Below, one piece after another: positions 21,574 through 32,414 of a stretch of 64,000 nucleotides of DNA (its first letter is position 1; the number at the start of each line of letters is the position of its first letter). The notes under the pieces were generated by a model. That model was not told the origin of the DNA. It saw nothing but the letters and a program-made list of their open reading frames with translations, and made no database searches. A program made the position numbers and the translations under genes. Source of the stretch: Blattamonas nauphoetae (Eukaryota; Preaxostyla; Oxymonadida); assembly GCA_033064195.1 (NCBI GenBank), contig JARBJD010000248.1, forward strand, positions 1-64,000. Direction: 5' to 3'.

Positions 21574-23101
21574 CTGTCTTGAGTTATACGTCTCTGTGAT
21601 TTTTTTGGAAGATCAACAGTGAAAAATAAGAGAGAATGACATGAAATGCTACTGTATGGGGACATACTCCGAACGACATGACACGTGATTCACATCCGAT
21701 ATCACTCCTGAATGGATCCCAGATGGTGAATGTCTAGTGAAAGATAGTAGCAGATTGAATGAAGAAAAGGAAAAGGAAGACACATGTCAACTCGTTCGCT
21801 CCATGTCTCTGTCAATGCAGCATCCAAGGACACCGATGCGCCGAACACCGACGATTAACAGTTAGTCGTGAAATGAAAAGGCCAGCCACAGCACGAAACC
21901 ATCAAGACTTTGCATACTGTTCGAATTGGATTCAAAAACGTCTCATACAGTTCAGCTGTTCATCGAAAGAGAGACATCAAAATCAAAAAATCACACTGTT
22001 TCTTCCAACGATTCGTCAAAGGGTATCGAATTGGTCTTCACAAATCGCACAGAGTTCCTCGCATTCTTCTCCGTCATTTTCAAAATCGCTGCGTCTATGG
22101 AAATGAGACTCTTTCAAAATGTTTCTTTCGAGAGCTTTGCCAGTTTGGCGATGTGAAGAATCTGTGTGAGAGATGACGAGAGAAATTCAAGAAGTCATAA
22201 GGATAAAAGACACACCACGCTGAGAATCTGGGTTGAGTGATCATCCCAGCAAACTTGGGATTTGGTGATGTACTGGGATTAGTTGAAACTGAAAACTTGT
22301 CGTGACGGAAGAGATCATTGACGGAAAACAATGCCGTGATCCTTCATCACATTTCGCACTGAGGGAAAGATGGACCCTCACCACCACTCACGGGTCCTTC
22401 TCAGTGATTGTGTTAGTTGAAACAAGAAAAAAGATAAAACTTCCAAGAATCAAACATGTCAATATCGGTCAGAAATACCTTCAAACACTCTTTACCGACT
22501 TTAACCTCATCAAACACATTTCGTGAACGCTTGTATCAATTCTTTTTGAAAACTATGCGAATTACGTCACAAGAGACTAACTTTGTATAAAAATCGTGCG
22601 AGGTGAGAACTCGATCCCATAAGAAAGTAATGAAAACACCGTTCTCTCATTCAGTGATTGACTCCTCGAGTGTTCCTCTCATAAAGTTAAAACAATTTAA
22701 AGTTAGAGGAATCGAGCAGGATGAAGCGAATCACGTGTCATGTCGTGAGGAGCATGTCCATCATTTTTTTTATTTTACAGTTTTCACGTCACACAGAATT
22801 TTTTGTCTTCTCATTTTTAATCAAACTGTGTCTAACTCTCTCAATTATCATTGATAGAAAATTGAAACACATTGTCTCTCTATTCAGAAAAATACAACCG
22901 TTTTACAGCCGGATCAAGTTGTCGTGTCGGGCAGTATAAACAGGAAAACAGAAGTGTCCACGTCCTCTCTCGCTGGCATCGAGATCATCATAAGAAGAAG
23001 AAAGTTAATAAGCACCCATACGATATAAACAAGCGAAATTTCACGACAACATCACAGTGGGACTGCCAGCAGGTGGCATTGGGTGGAAGCTCATTGTGCG
23101 C
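21574..23101. other. AT-rich intergenic region, no gene recognised
   Basis: Several frames of 70-110 codons occur on both strands (for example 21910-22176 +), but none has family motifs, good splice context or a partner elsewhere in the window. The left end may hold the promoter and first exon of the pseudokinase-HECT gene. Confidence 0.4.
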
Positions 23102-24010
23102 TCATCTTCGAGGCGAGTCCAATGCAGCATCGAGCAAAACCATCTTTTTCTCCAGCTCTGTTAAGTTCAATCTCAGTGAATCGTTTTCCCTCACAAGATG
23201 CACGCATTCTCTTTTCAATCGTTTTGTGTCTGCGTCCTCCTCTGCAATCTTCTGTGTCATCCGTTGCTGGAGAATCAGCATCTTCTGCTTCTCTTTCAGC
23301 TCTCTTTCAGCAATCCGACGAGAATGCAGTTGGAATTGGAGAACGGAGAGTTCAAAATGTGTCGAGTCAATATTCGATTCAACCTCCGAAATTTCATCAT
23401 CAATAAGTTGGGCAGCTCTATTCTTGGACAGAAGTTCCTGGTGGACTTGTTCCATTTCATTTTTCTTGTCCTTTAAGCTTTGGAGTGTCGTATTCGCTTC
23501 ATTACGGTATTTCTCTGTCCATAACTCTGAGTCAGAGTTTATCAATGCATCTTCCATCAGATGGTCTAATTTTTTGACGAGAATTCGTTTGGACTTCGCA
23601 ATTTGCCTCAGTTCAGAAAGAGCTGAAGCAAAGTCGTATTCGAGTTGTTCAATCTCCGACAGTGGACCAATAGATGCGATCGACTGCCTGTTCGAGGGTA
23701 TAGTTGATAGAGATCGCGACTTCACAGAATTTTCTCGTGTCCGAGACGGATCCAGCGAACCTCGCTGACTATCCTCTGTTTCTTCTGTCGATTCTGAATG
23801 GTTCTCAGAATCATGCTCAAAATCAAACACCGTATTGGCAGATATCTGCTTCATGGGAACACTTTCATTCACTGATGTGTCCAGGTCAGGCCCTGATTCG
23901 TCTGAGTCAGAGTCCGATTGGAGATCGAAGAATGTTTCATTGACTACTCAAACAATGACCTCAAAAATAGAGAGAATACCATCTAATGATTGTCTTTGTG
24001 ATTTTTCCAT
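23102..24010 (-). CDS. Coiled-coil protein of unknown function, two exons
   Basis: Exons 24010-23980 and 23943-23102 with a 36-nt intron join in frame to 290 residues (MEKSQRQSLDVNETFF...). The N-terminal third is acidic and Ser-rich (SDSDSDESGPD); the rest is heptad-rich and charged (LSELRQIAKSKRILVKKLDHL, ERELKEKQKMLILQQRM, NLTELEKKMVLLDAAL), predicted as long coiled coil. It is likely a cytoskeletal or centrosomal scaffold, but no family is recognised. It is divergently arranged with the RhoGAP gene, the two start codons being 87 bp apart, so a shared promoter is likely. Confidence 0.75.
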
Positions 24011-24096
24011 GATCGGGAACTCTGTTACTTGGGAGCACGATGTTTGAAGGTTGACAGAAGGGTTGGATCACTCTTTGAGTGTAGTCGCCAATATTC

Positions 24097-27000
24097 ATGG
24101 CCAGTCATCTCCCCACAGGCTGGAAACAATATGATGATGCGAAATCGGGGAAGAAATTCTGTATGTGCCCGCCAGGGTCCTCAAATCCTCATTCTCTGTT
24201 CATCGCGAGTCATTTCATCTATTTCAATTCTTCGTCCTTGTCTCCATCATACGGATTGTTACTGTTATTCTTCCTATCATTAGACTACAACCGAGGGACA
24301 GGTGAAAAATCCTGGATTCATCCGCTTCTCCCAGACCCGAAAACAATCCCCAAACCCTGGAAAGGTGTGCTTTTCGTCTAATCTCTATTTTGCTGATTCT
24401 CCATCTGTATCATGATATTCTTGTAGCGAAATTGGACAAAGAATCGGGAAAAGTCTATTTTTGGAACACACAGACTGAGAAATCAAGTTGGAGAGATCCC
24501 AGGAAGCCAAAAAGGAAGCCCGTCCCACAAGACTCTCCCACAGAGAATTTAATTGATCATAAAAAACAGTCACGTCAAGAAGAGAACCCACAGAAGGCAG
24601 ATAAGAAGGAAAAAAACGCCACACACTCGAACAGGGACACATCGCCAACTTCGCAGAAACCAGTCGAACAGAAATCTCATTCACCCACTTCACCTCGTCC
24701 CGATCGTCAAGAGGAGACTCTGACTGAAACACGCCCCTCTCCCGCCCAATCTCAGAAGCCATCTTCGAATGGAATGCCCACAATCACCGCTCAAACTGCA
24801 AATGATTTGATGCATTCTGGATCCCTCTACGAATATGGTGCCAACTTTGTTGTCCACACGGGGACTGCTCGGAACCACGATGAGAGCAAGATTGTGATGG
24901 TTGGGGGTGTGCGGCAGTTGGAGTGTGGGTATGGTCGGATGGCGTGTCACCGTGGGATGGAAGGAGCCCATGAGCACAACTTGATCGCACGACACTGTTG
25001 GGAACTGTTCGACAAGCCCCCTCCTTGGGAGATGCCAGACACTCTCAAGGCAGAACTCCCGCCGTTCAACCTTGCGATGTTTGGAGAATGGGGGGTAACA
25101 AAGATATCAGCCGAAAATGGAAAGAAGAGCGACTGGGCATCAAACGCGATGCGATTCCAGCGCGACGAACTCGACCAAAGCATCATCGAACCAACTGAGC
25201 GGCGCTGCACCGAAAACGCGACAAAAATCCTCCAACGCCTTTACGGGATGGTGTTGCGATGGCAGGGAAGCGTGAAGGGACAAATGAAGGAGCGGGGGAT
25301 GTACGGACAGCACGTCCTCCTCGCCGGCCAGCGCGGGTCGGATCCTGTCCGAGACGAGCTGTATGCGATGATTGTGAAGCAGACCAACGAGTTTGAGTTC
25401 AGTGCGAGTGGGAGTGGAGCGGGAGAAGCAAGCACAGGGAAGAAGGGGAAGAAGAGGGAAGTGTGGGAGACGATGACCGACGAGGAGAGGATGGCTGGCT
25501 GGGGTCTGTTTGCGTGGATGGCCGACACCTTCCTTCCCACCACAGCGTTCCAGCGCGGTGTTCTGGCGTATCTCCGCAGTCGAGTGGAGGCAGGACGAGC
25601 GGAAGGAGCAGGGCGTGCAGAGAAGCTGGCGGGAATGATGGCGCGTGTTGTGTTTTCGAAGATGTGTGTGACGCTGTTCTTTGGACCGCAGCGACGAGCA
25701 GCGGAGATCGCCGAGAAAGGGCCAGACGAGTCGCCGACGCAGCTGGTGGAAGAGGGGTGCTACAAGAAAGGGAAGGAGCACTTGCTGTTTGTGGAGCTTG
25801 TGCCGAACGCTGGCTTCGAGAAAATCGGGTCACTCGCCGTGGTGGGAGCGGGAGGGAGTGGGAAGGAGGGCAAGAAGGAGAAGAAGGAGGAGGGAGAGCG
25901 AGTGGTGGTGTGGCGATGGCGAGGCGAGATGAAACTGGACGGGACACTCCTTCTGCCGCGCGGGCTCGAGATGTGTGGAGTGGGCCGTGCAGTCCGCTTC
26001 TTCTCTGTCAGCGTCGAGGAAGCCCTCCTTCAGCAGGCACTCTTCCACTCCGACCCTCTCACCCCGCCTCGCTGGCTGAGCCCTCTCGCAGCGTCTGTGC
26101 GAGCGACGCGGGCGTTGTGGTCGACAGGGTTTGCGGAGGGTGAGTCGAAAGGGGAGAAGCGAGGAGAGAGGGGGGATGAGTGGGGAAGTGTATGGCGGCC
26201 GTTCGCTTCGTTCCAACTGCCTTTCGTGCTCCCGTTCCTTTGGAACCGCTTTGTGGAGTTGGGAGGGCTGGAGATGGAAGGGGTGTTTCGTCGGACAGTG
26301 GCCGAGAGCGACATTTCAGCAGCAGCGGCTCTGATCAACGCGGGTCTGTTTTGGGTGCTGTGTGGAGGACAGCGAAAGACCCGTCCAGACACTGACGCCA
26401 GCCAGCCCACCACACCACAACCATCCACCAACGACAAGACAAAAGCGAAGGAGAAAGCGAAAGAGAAGAAGAAGGAGAAGGGTGGGTCACCAGCAGGCAC
26501 GCTCGTCCCGTCGTGTCTGTCCTTCCTCGCCGTGCCGTCAGCTGACTCTCTCTCCGACCCACTCCTCTTCTCGGGACTCATCCAGAAATGGCTGAAGATG
26601 CAGCCGTCGCCCATCATCCCCTTCTGGTGCCACGAGTTCGTGATTCAGAAGTACAACGAGATGGTGGAAGAGGAGAAGAGGGAGCGGGAGGCGGGTGAGG
26701 GGTCGGAAGGGAGGGAAGAAGAGCGCAAAACAAGTCGCCGTCCGCGCACCCGACGAATCGTCGAGAACGACCCACTCGTCGCTGCTCCGCCCGCGCGTGT
26801 GTCGTTCGGGTTGGAAGTGGAGACTGCCCTTCCTCCGAGCCGAGTGTTGGTGCTGAAGTATCTGTTCTGGAAACTGCGAGGCCTGCTCGCACCTGAACAC
26901 GCTGCGAAGAATCGGATGAGCGAAGGCAACCTCGTCACCATCCTCGCTCCCTCTCTCCTCCGACGACACGATGGAACGCCGTTGGAGCAGGCACAGCGGC

Positions 27001-27143
27001 TGAGCGGGGAGATTGGGGCGGTGGGAGGGCTGTTTGCGGGGATGGGGGCAGACGCGACAGAAGCAGAGGAGTTCGCGAGGGAGGACGAGAAGATGAGGGA
27101 GATGGTACAAGGATGGAAGACACTGTTGGTAAGGCAGGAATGA
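24097..27143 (+). CDS. WW-WW-MyTH4-RhoGAP protein, ARHGAP39/Vilse-like
   Basis: Exons 24097-24160, 24284-24364 and 24427-27143 (introns 123 and 62 nt) join in frame to 953 residues. WW domain 1 (LPTGWKQYDD..KKFYYNRGTGEKSWIHP) is only visible after splicing. WW domain 2 is KVYFWNTQTEKSSWRDP. A MyTH4 domain covers about residues 190-350 (FDKPPPWEMPD, DPVRDELYAMIVKQTN). The RhoGAP domain covers about 620-900: LEMEGVFRR has the arginine finger, NLVTILAPSLLRR is the conserved C-terminal helix, and a Lys/Thr-rich low-complexity insertion sits in between. The same order defines animal ARHGAP39, a GTPase activator of Rho/Rac acting on actin at membranes; family membership is inferred from domain order. 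The last exon is much richer in GC than its surroundings. Confidence 0.9.
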
Positions 27144-27513
27144 GAAGGTGGATGAATCAATGAAAGAGACATGAAGAAGGGGTCAATGGACGGAAAGTGT
27201 TTGGATGAGATGAATAACTCCAACAACTTGTGAATTCTTGATTTGGGACAAAAAATGAATTGTTCTTTATTCTTCCCGATTGGAGTGGTATTTCACGATT
27301 TTATTTCTTTTTCTTTCTTATGGTAGTTTTTCTAACTCTCACACAGAGGATCTTGTTTGAAAATCATTGGTTTTAATAGTTCGAAAGAAAAGAAGATGGT
27401 TTGATCAAGTTGAAATGCAAGCGCAACACCCGCTTCACCATGTATTCTCTCTTCCTGATGTTCTCATTTGTTTCTCTCCTCCATTTCTTGACTTTAGGCT
27501 TTGGACACAGAAG

Positions 27514-28685
27514 ATGAGGGACGTCAGCCGTTCATCAAGATTGGAGTTTGTTCATCTTTCTTCTTCATCATCACTCCCATCATGATTCTTGTTTAGGAAA
27601 AGCCGTCGATTGATTTGGCTATAGATGAACTCTCAACTGTTGGGAGAACAATGGAAGCGCACCTCCAATCGAAGATCTGGCAGAACATCCCTCTCCTTCT
27701 GCGAGACTGGAATAGCAGTGTAGATGAGAACAAGAAGAAGGCCATATTTGATAGAATTCACCAGATCCTGCAGTATGCGTGTGATAATCAACTCAAAGTG
27801 CTCAATCGACGACTTTTTCTCTCATCCCTCGAAATCATGCTCGCGAATGATGATTTGCCCAAGTCTCTCAAAAGCCGAGGCGAACTGTGCCGAGATTTGT
27901 TGGGCTATGTTGATGACAGCTCCATGATCCTTGTTGAGGACGAAGAATACACACACATTGCCCAATCGATACGAACGCGTGAAATGGATGAAATGAACGA
28001 AAAACAGAAGATCCCGGAACAAAAATCTCAAATTAAGAAACTGGAGGCATACTTCGCTCAGTTAAAGGAGAGGACAACTTTGAAATCGCAAAACGACGAA
28101 TTGAAACAGCAGCTGGCCGATCTTCCAATTTGGGTTGGAACTGACTCTCTCCAAACACTCGACCGAACTGCTCACAGACTCACTCCAACCACTCTCACCC
28201 AGATCATCAAACTCGAGGCCAGCAATTGGAAAACAGCCTTCACTCTTCCGATTGACGAGGGAGAATGGGAACTCAAAATCAGAGCAAGTCTAAACACTTT
28301 CTGGAGTGTGAGTGTGTTCTTCTCTCTTTTTCTCTTTTCAGGGCTTGGCTTCCTCAGACATCCTCTCCCTCAAGATGCCACCCAAAAGAGTTGTGGGTCC
28401 TGGAACGATGGGATTGGCGGACATTTCGTTCTTTGGGATGGAAGAATGTGGAAGGAAGGAGAATTCAAGCCAGTGGGAACAAACAAGAAATGTGATCGAG
28501 TTGGGCAGACAGCCGCGATTCGAGTGAACATGTCGACGAAAGAAGCTCGACTGTTTGTGGACGATGAGGAACAGCCTGGGATCTTCCCCGACATCCCTTC
28601 TCCTCTCTGCCTCGGAATCTCAACTGGATACCAGATTGAGGATAAAGGTGTGGAAGTGCTGTGGCTCAAACGACGACGATCATGA
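27514..28685 (+). CDS. SPRY-like domain protein 1
   Basis: The main exon from 27597 holds a helical N-terminal part (KIWQNIPLLLRDW, INRRLFLSSLE-type segment), a short coiled coil (about 28000-28110), and a C-terminal SPRY/B30.2-like domain: WVGTDSLQTLDRTAHRLTPT, GFLRHPLPQDATQKSCG, GIGGHFVLWDGRMWKEG, GQTAAIRVNMSTKEARL, GIFPDIPSPLCLGI. This module is frequent in oxymonads and probably binds proteins. A 36-nt in-frame segment at 28306-28341 looks like an intron (GT...CAG) because the paralogue also interrupts the domain there. The first exon 27514-27549 with a 47-nt intron is a proposal; it joins in frame (RLEF to EKPSID) but more exons may lie upstream. Paralogue at 35489-36857 in the opposite orientation. 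Confidence 0.75.
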
Positions 28686-28764
28686 CGATTCTTACAAGAT
28701 GCAGACTCAACACTCTGCTTATGCGTGTTTACCGAACTCATGACATTACTTTCTCTGTTTTCAT

Positions 28765-29097
28765 CCATTTTTTCATTTTATTTACTCGCGCATTCTCCCT
28801 CTTCGATGTTATTCGCTTTACAACAATGAGACAAGACTTTTTGTGTGAATATAAAACAGAAGGTGACATAAACATCAATACAGGGTGGAGTATTGTGTCA
28901 AGCTCGATCAAACCAAACTTTCATTTATGACAAAATAAAACCAACAAAACACGAAATCATTGATGGCACATCCATGAGTCTGTAGAAATTGTTCGTCCCT
29001 GTCTTGTTCGTCCATACAGACTCCTCCAGGACATCACCCACGTTCACAGATCGTTTGAACAAAGATTCGCAAGAACGAACCTTGACCCAAATCAGAA
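28765..29097 (+). other. Arm breakpoint, empty MITE site and NlpC upstream region
   Basis: No gene here. The sequence is the inverted counterpart of 16876-17083 joined directly to 18930-19056, that is, the left arm without the MITE. The empty target TA is at 28891-28892. Similarity ends at about 28765, which matches the 3' flank of the HECT gene at about 19050 and marks the inner breakpoint of the inverted duplication. Confidence 0.75.
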
Positions 29098-29646
29098 ATG
29101 GTGCTCAGTGCATTAGCTCTTGCATCAGCGGCGCTGAAGATTGCGGAGAACTACAAGACAGTGTTCATGCTGAACACATTCGGCTCGCCTGTGACGACGA
29201 CGTTGATCCGTCAGCGGCAGAAGCAATACCCGTCGTGGTACACAAACAAGCGTGTGGCGGGATTGTACAGCGTGGTGGGGAAGAACTACTTTGGGTTTGA
29301 CGACACGGGGGTGGTGACGGGGATTCTGTGGGGATGGCGCGGAGACAGCGGGCATGTGAACGGAGGGGCGGTTTACGGGGCAGGGGGGATCCCAGACATG
29401 ACAGGGGCGCAGATGGCGGGGCATTGCAAGGGTCTGTCGTCGGTGTTCTCGACGTTGGAGCGTGGGGAGATTCTTTTGAAGAAAGGGCATGTGGGAGTGT
29501 ATGTGGGGGACGGGGTGGCAGTGGAGGCGACGACGGAGTGGACGAACAGTGTGCAGCGGACGGCGGTGTCGAATTTGAAGGAGGAGCCTGGTCTGCACTC
29601 GCGGAAGTGGGAGAAGCATGGGAAGCTGGAGTACGTGGCGTACTGA
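29098..29646 (+). CDS. NlpC/P60-like protein, catalytic Cys apparently replaced (right copy)
   Basis: Same 182-residue protein as 16327-16875, with the same FDDTG in place of the usual DC nucleophile motif and the same KGHVGVYVGDG strand. Comparing all overlapping frames, I detect only one base difference in the 549-bp coding sequence, and it is silent. The flanks on both sides of the gene are clearly more diverged, so recent gene conversion is likely. No signal peptide beyond the weakly hydrophobic N-terminus (SALALASAALKIA), which resembles the N-terminus of trichomonad homologues. Confidence 0.8.
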   Translation: MVLSALALASAALKIAENYKTVFMLNTFGSPVTTTLIRQRQKQYPSWYTNKRVAGLYSVVGKNYFGFDDTGVVTGILWGWRGDSGHVNGGAVYGAGGIPDMTGAQMAGHCKGLSSVFSTLERGEILLKKGHVGVYVGDGVAVEATTEWTNSVQRTAVSNLKEEPGLHSRKWEKHGKLEYVAY

Positions 29647-29793
29647 CCCTGGACTCGCGGAAAGGGCCGATTTCACTTCACCCTTTTGTTCTTCTTCCGA
29701 AACTGTCTGTTCAATCCTCAAAACGTGTTTCCACGACTTGAGGTGAGAAACCAAAAAACGAGAAAAGAAACGAACAGAAAGGAAAATGGTTGA

Positions 29794-31306
29794 TTAGCTT
29801 CGCGTGAACTTTCTGGCCTCGCCATCGCCGGGTTCTTCGATGTGCAGTTTGTCCTGGAAATGATCCCCAATGATCGATAAGTACTCCCTCATCTTGCCTG
29901 TCTTCACTGCAGCGTAGACGACAAGGATCTGCTCTGCTGGCTGAACATCCTCACATGGAAGTGACTCTGGAGCAAAAAACGTTGATTTCATCATTGAGTC
30001 GAACGAAAGAAGAGAATGGAATTCGGATTTTGACGATGGTCTTCGCTTTTGTTCCTGAGCCCCCTGTGGGATGGTTGGACTGATGGTGATGGTGAATCTC
30101 GACACAACATAAACATCTTTTGTGAGGGCATCCGGTGAGTTGACTTGTGACTGCGAATGAGACGTGTGGTCAAAATGGTAGTTGTGTTTGACTGATATCT
30201 TGGAAACGTCGTCAAAAGGAACTTCAATTGATTTATTGGGGAGTGGATCATCTGAACAAATAAAGAAATGCGGAATTGAGAGGAAGCAAACTGTCCTGCA
30301 AGTGGATGGATTTAGTCGCTTGATTGAGAGCCTCAGGATAGGTGCTATCAATGTGTTTGGCTGACTGCATGAACGAGTCTTTCGGGAGGAGGCCAATTTC
30401 AGTTATATTTGTCTTAAGAACGATCTTCCCAGCAGACACACTGAAGTCTCCATGTGACTGACCGCACGACCAAAGATGGTCCCTGAATTTTATAGAGAGG
30501 AGCTTGGACCGTTGGTTGTTCTGTTTACTGTGTGATGCTTGTTTGGTTGTATTCAAAGGAGATTTTGTCGTGTGATGACTGTTGGATGTGGATTTGCTTG
30601 CTCGCCTTTGATTCGAGTGTGTCTCTGGCTTAGTGGGTCGGATGACTGGGTTTGAGGTAGATGAGGTGGATGGGTGTCCGGGATTGTCCGAATTCACTGG
30701 TGGAATTGAAATTATTTGTTTCGGGATGGTTTGTCGAACAAACGATGACAGATCGCTTGAAAGGAGTGGAGAGGGAGAGAATTTTATCCGTGGATCAAGT
30801 GAGGGTGTTGGAATGGCGGTTTTCTTCTCGTGTCGATCGGACGGATGTTGAAAGGAGGATGGCAAGATATTAGACGATGGTGGGGATGATGAAGTGGATA
30901 ATGTAGTTGAGGATTCTGGTAACCTCTTCGAACAGGATATAGAATTTTCGTCAGTGTTCAGTTCCTCCTCAGACGATGATTGCGGATTTGGTGTTCGTTG
31001 CAGATTTTGAGAAGACGTAAATAGAATATTGCTGTTTGAATTTGATAGAAGTTGGGAAGACTTCACCAATGAATTGCGTTGTTCGTTTGGTCCTGGTTTG
31101 GGTGGGAGAAGATTTATCGAATGTTTGAGGAGATTCTCAACCGAGCTTTTTTTGGTATCAAGACGATTCGAAAGTTTATTTTCGAGATAGGAAAATGATG
31201 AGTGAGAGAGATCCTCTGACGAAGACTTTAAAAGGTTATCATTTGAGATCATTGACCCCATTATTGAACAGCTTAATCGGCATTGATATTTCGTTGCATA
31301 ATTCAA
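29794..31306 (-). CDS. Single-domain relative of the unknown gene at 14211, two exons
   Basis: Exons 31306-30292 and 30251-29794 with a 40-nt intron (GTTTGC...TTCAG) join in frame to 490 residues. The N-terminal 260 residues are Ser/Pro/Asn-rich and probably disordered. The domain follows: LLSIKFRDHLWSCGQ..DFSVSAGKIVLKTNITEIG, then SIEVPFDDVSKISVKH, FTITISPTIP, SFDSMMKSTFF and AAVKTGKMREYLSIIGDHF. Domain and intron position match those of the two-domain gene in the other arm, where the domain occurs twice. The N-terminal halves have diverged strongly, unlike the adjacent NlpC genes. Function unknown. Confidence 0.7.
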
Positions 31307-31394
31307 CTCTCAATTTCGAAGTTTTCGCAATCTATGATCATTATGTTGCTTACAAACTTATGTCTCACTCGGTTGTGGCATCGGCCTTTCCCTT

Positions 31395-32414
31395 TTGTTT
31401 TTTAAACTGCTCCAAAAGCAGATCCACATTCGTTGGCTTCTCACTGACGATGGAATGCCGCTCACCGACGCCGACGACCCTGCGAACAACTACCTGCCCA
31501 AAATGAAGAACACCCACAACGTGGAGCCTGCGGTTCGGTTCCTGCAGCACAAACAGTTCAAAACATACGATTACTACCAATACGCAGACCTGATCTACAC
31601 CACCGCGCTGAAGAAGCACAAGACACACGCCGAGCTCCAGTTCCACTACGCGAACTTCTTGGCTGTGTATCGGAAGAACCACGTGAAGGCACAGAGTGTG
31701 AACCGCACAGCGCGGATGAGCAGCCCGCCGTTCCCGCTGCGGTTTGTGCTGTTCTGCCAGTCGAAGGACCAGTCGCAGCGAGGCGGAGCGGGGAACGAGA
31801 TGGCGAATGCGCAGTTCCAAGGTCAGATTGGGAAGGCGGAGGAGATGCACGAGATTGCGAAGAATGCGATGCGCGACTTCTTCTCCAACTTGACTGCGCC
31901 GAACCCGAAGCTGAGTGTGATTCCCACGCTTCTGCGGATGATTGTGGAGAACGAGGCGAAAGCGAGGAAGATCTACGAAGACCTGCTGACCACACATCCG
32001 CAATCGACGCAGCTGCTCCGACAGTACGCTGCTCTGCTGCTGGACATCTTCAACGACGAAGACATGGCCGACATCATTCTGCACCGCGCAGACGAGATCG
32101 AGGAAGACTCGACGTCGACACTGCCCACAGCGAGTGGAGGAACAGACCCGCAAGCCGCTGTTCAAGTGATGGACCCAAATGCTCATCTGGATGAGAAGGC
32201 GAGTCGGATCAGTGGAGCAAGTGGAATGTCAGGAGCAGCGATGAGATGGAAGAAGAAGCAAAAGAAGAAGAGAGGCGGAGACACACTCGTGACGGAGCTG
32301 GGAGGGAGCGGGGCAACCGACCTGAAATCGCTGAAAAACAAGCTGTGCCTGGTGCTGACACTGCAGCACTTTCTGATGTGCATCAGCATAGCGGCAGGGC
32401 TGGCAGTGTTCATC
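31395..32414 (+). pseudogene. TmcB-like gene, piece 1 (5'-truncated)
   Basis: The frame encodes HAT/TPR-like helices (YADLIYTTALKKHKTHAELQFHYANFLAVY, ARKIYEDLLTTHPQSTQLLRQYAALLLDI), a basic linker and the first half of a membrane helix (LCLVLTLQHFLMCISIAAGLAVFI). This resembles large protist TmcB-like proteins, which combine TPR-like repeats with several membrane segments. No ATG or N-terminal membrane region precedes it, and sequence to the left belongs to the inverted arm, so the 5' part is missing. The frame is broken inside the membrane helix by the element at 32415. Confidence 0.65.

Noticed and set aside
22590-22640. tRNA-like GAACTCGATCCC sequence
   Set aside because: No matching acceptor stem or A box; cloverleaf cannot be drawn.
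31365-32186. 273-codon frame antisense to TmcB piece 1
   Set aside because: Sense strand encodes clear TPR-like helices; antisense composition is Arg/Leu/Val-rich shadow.
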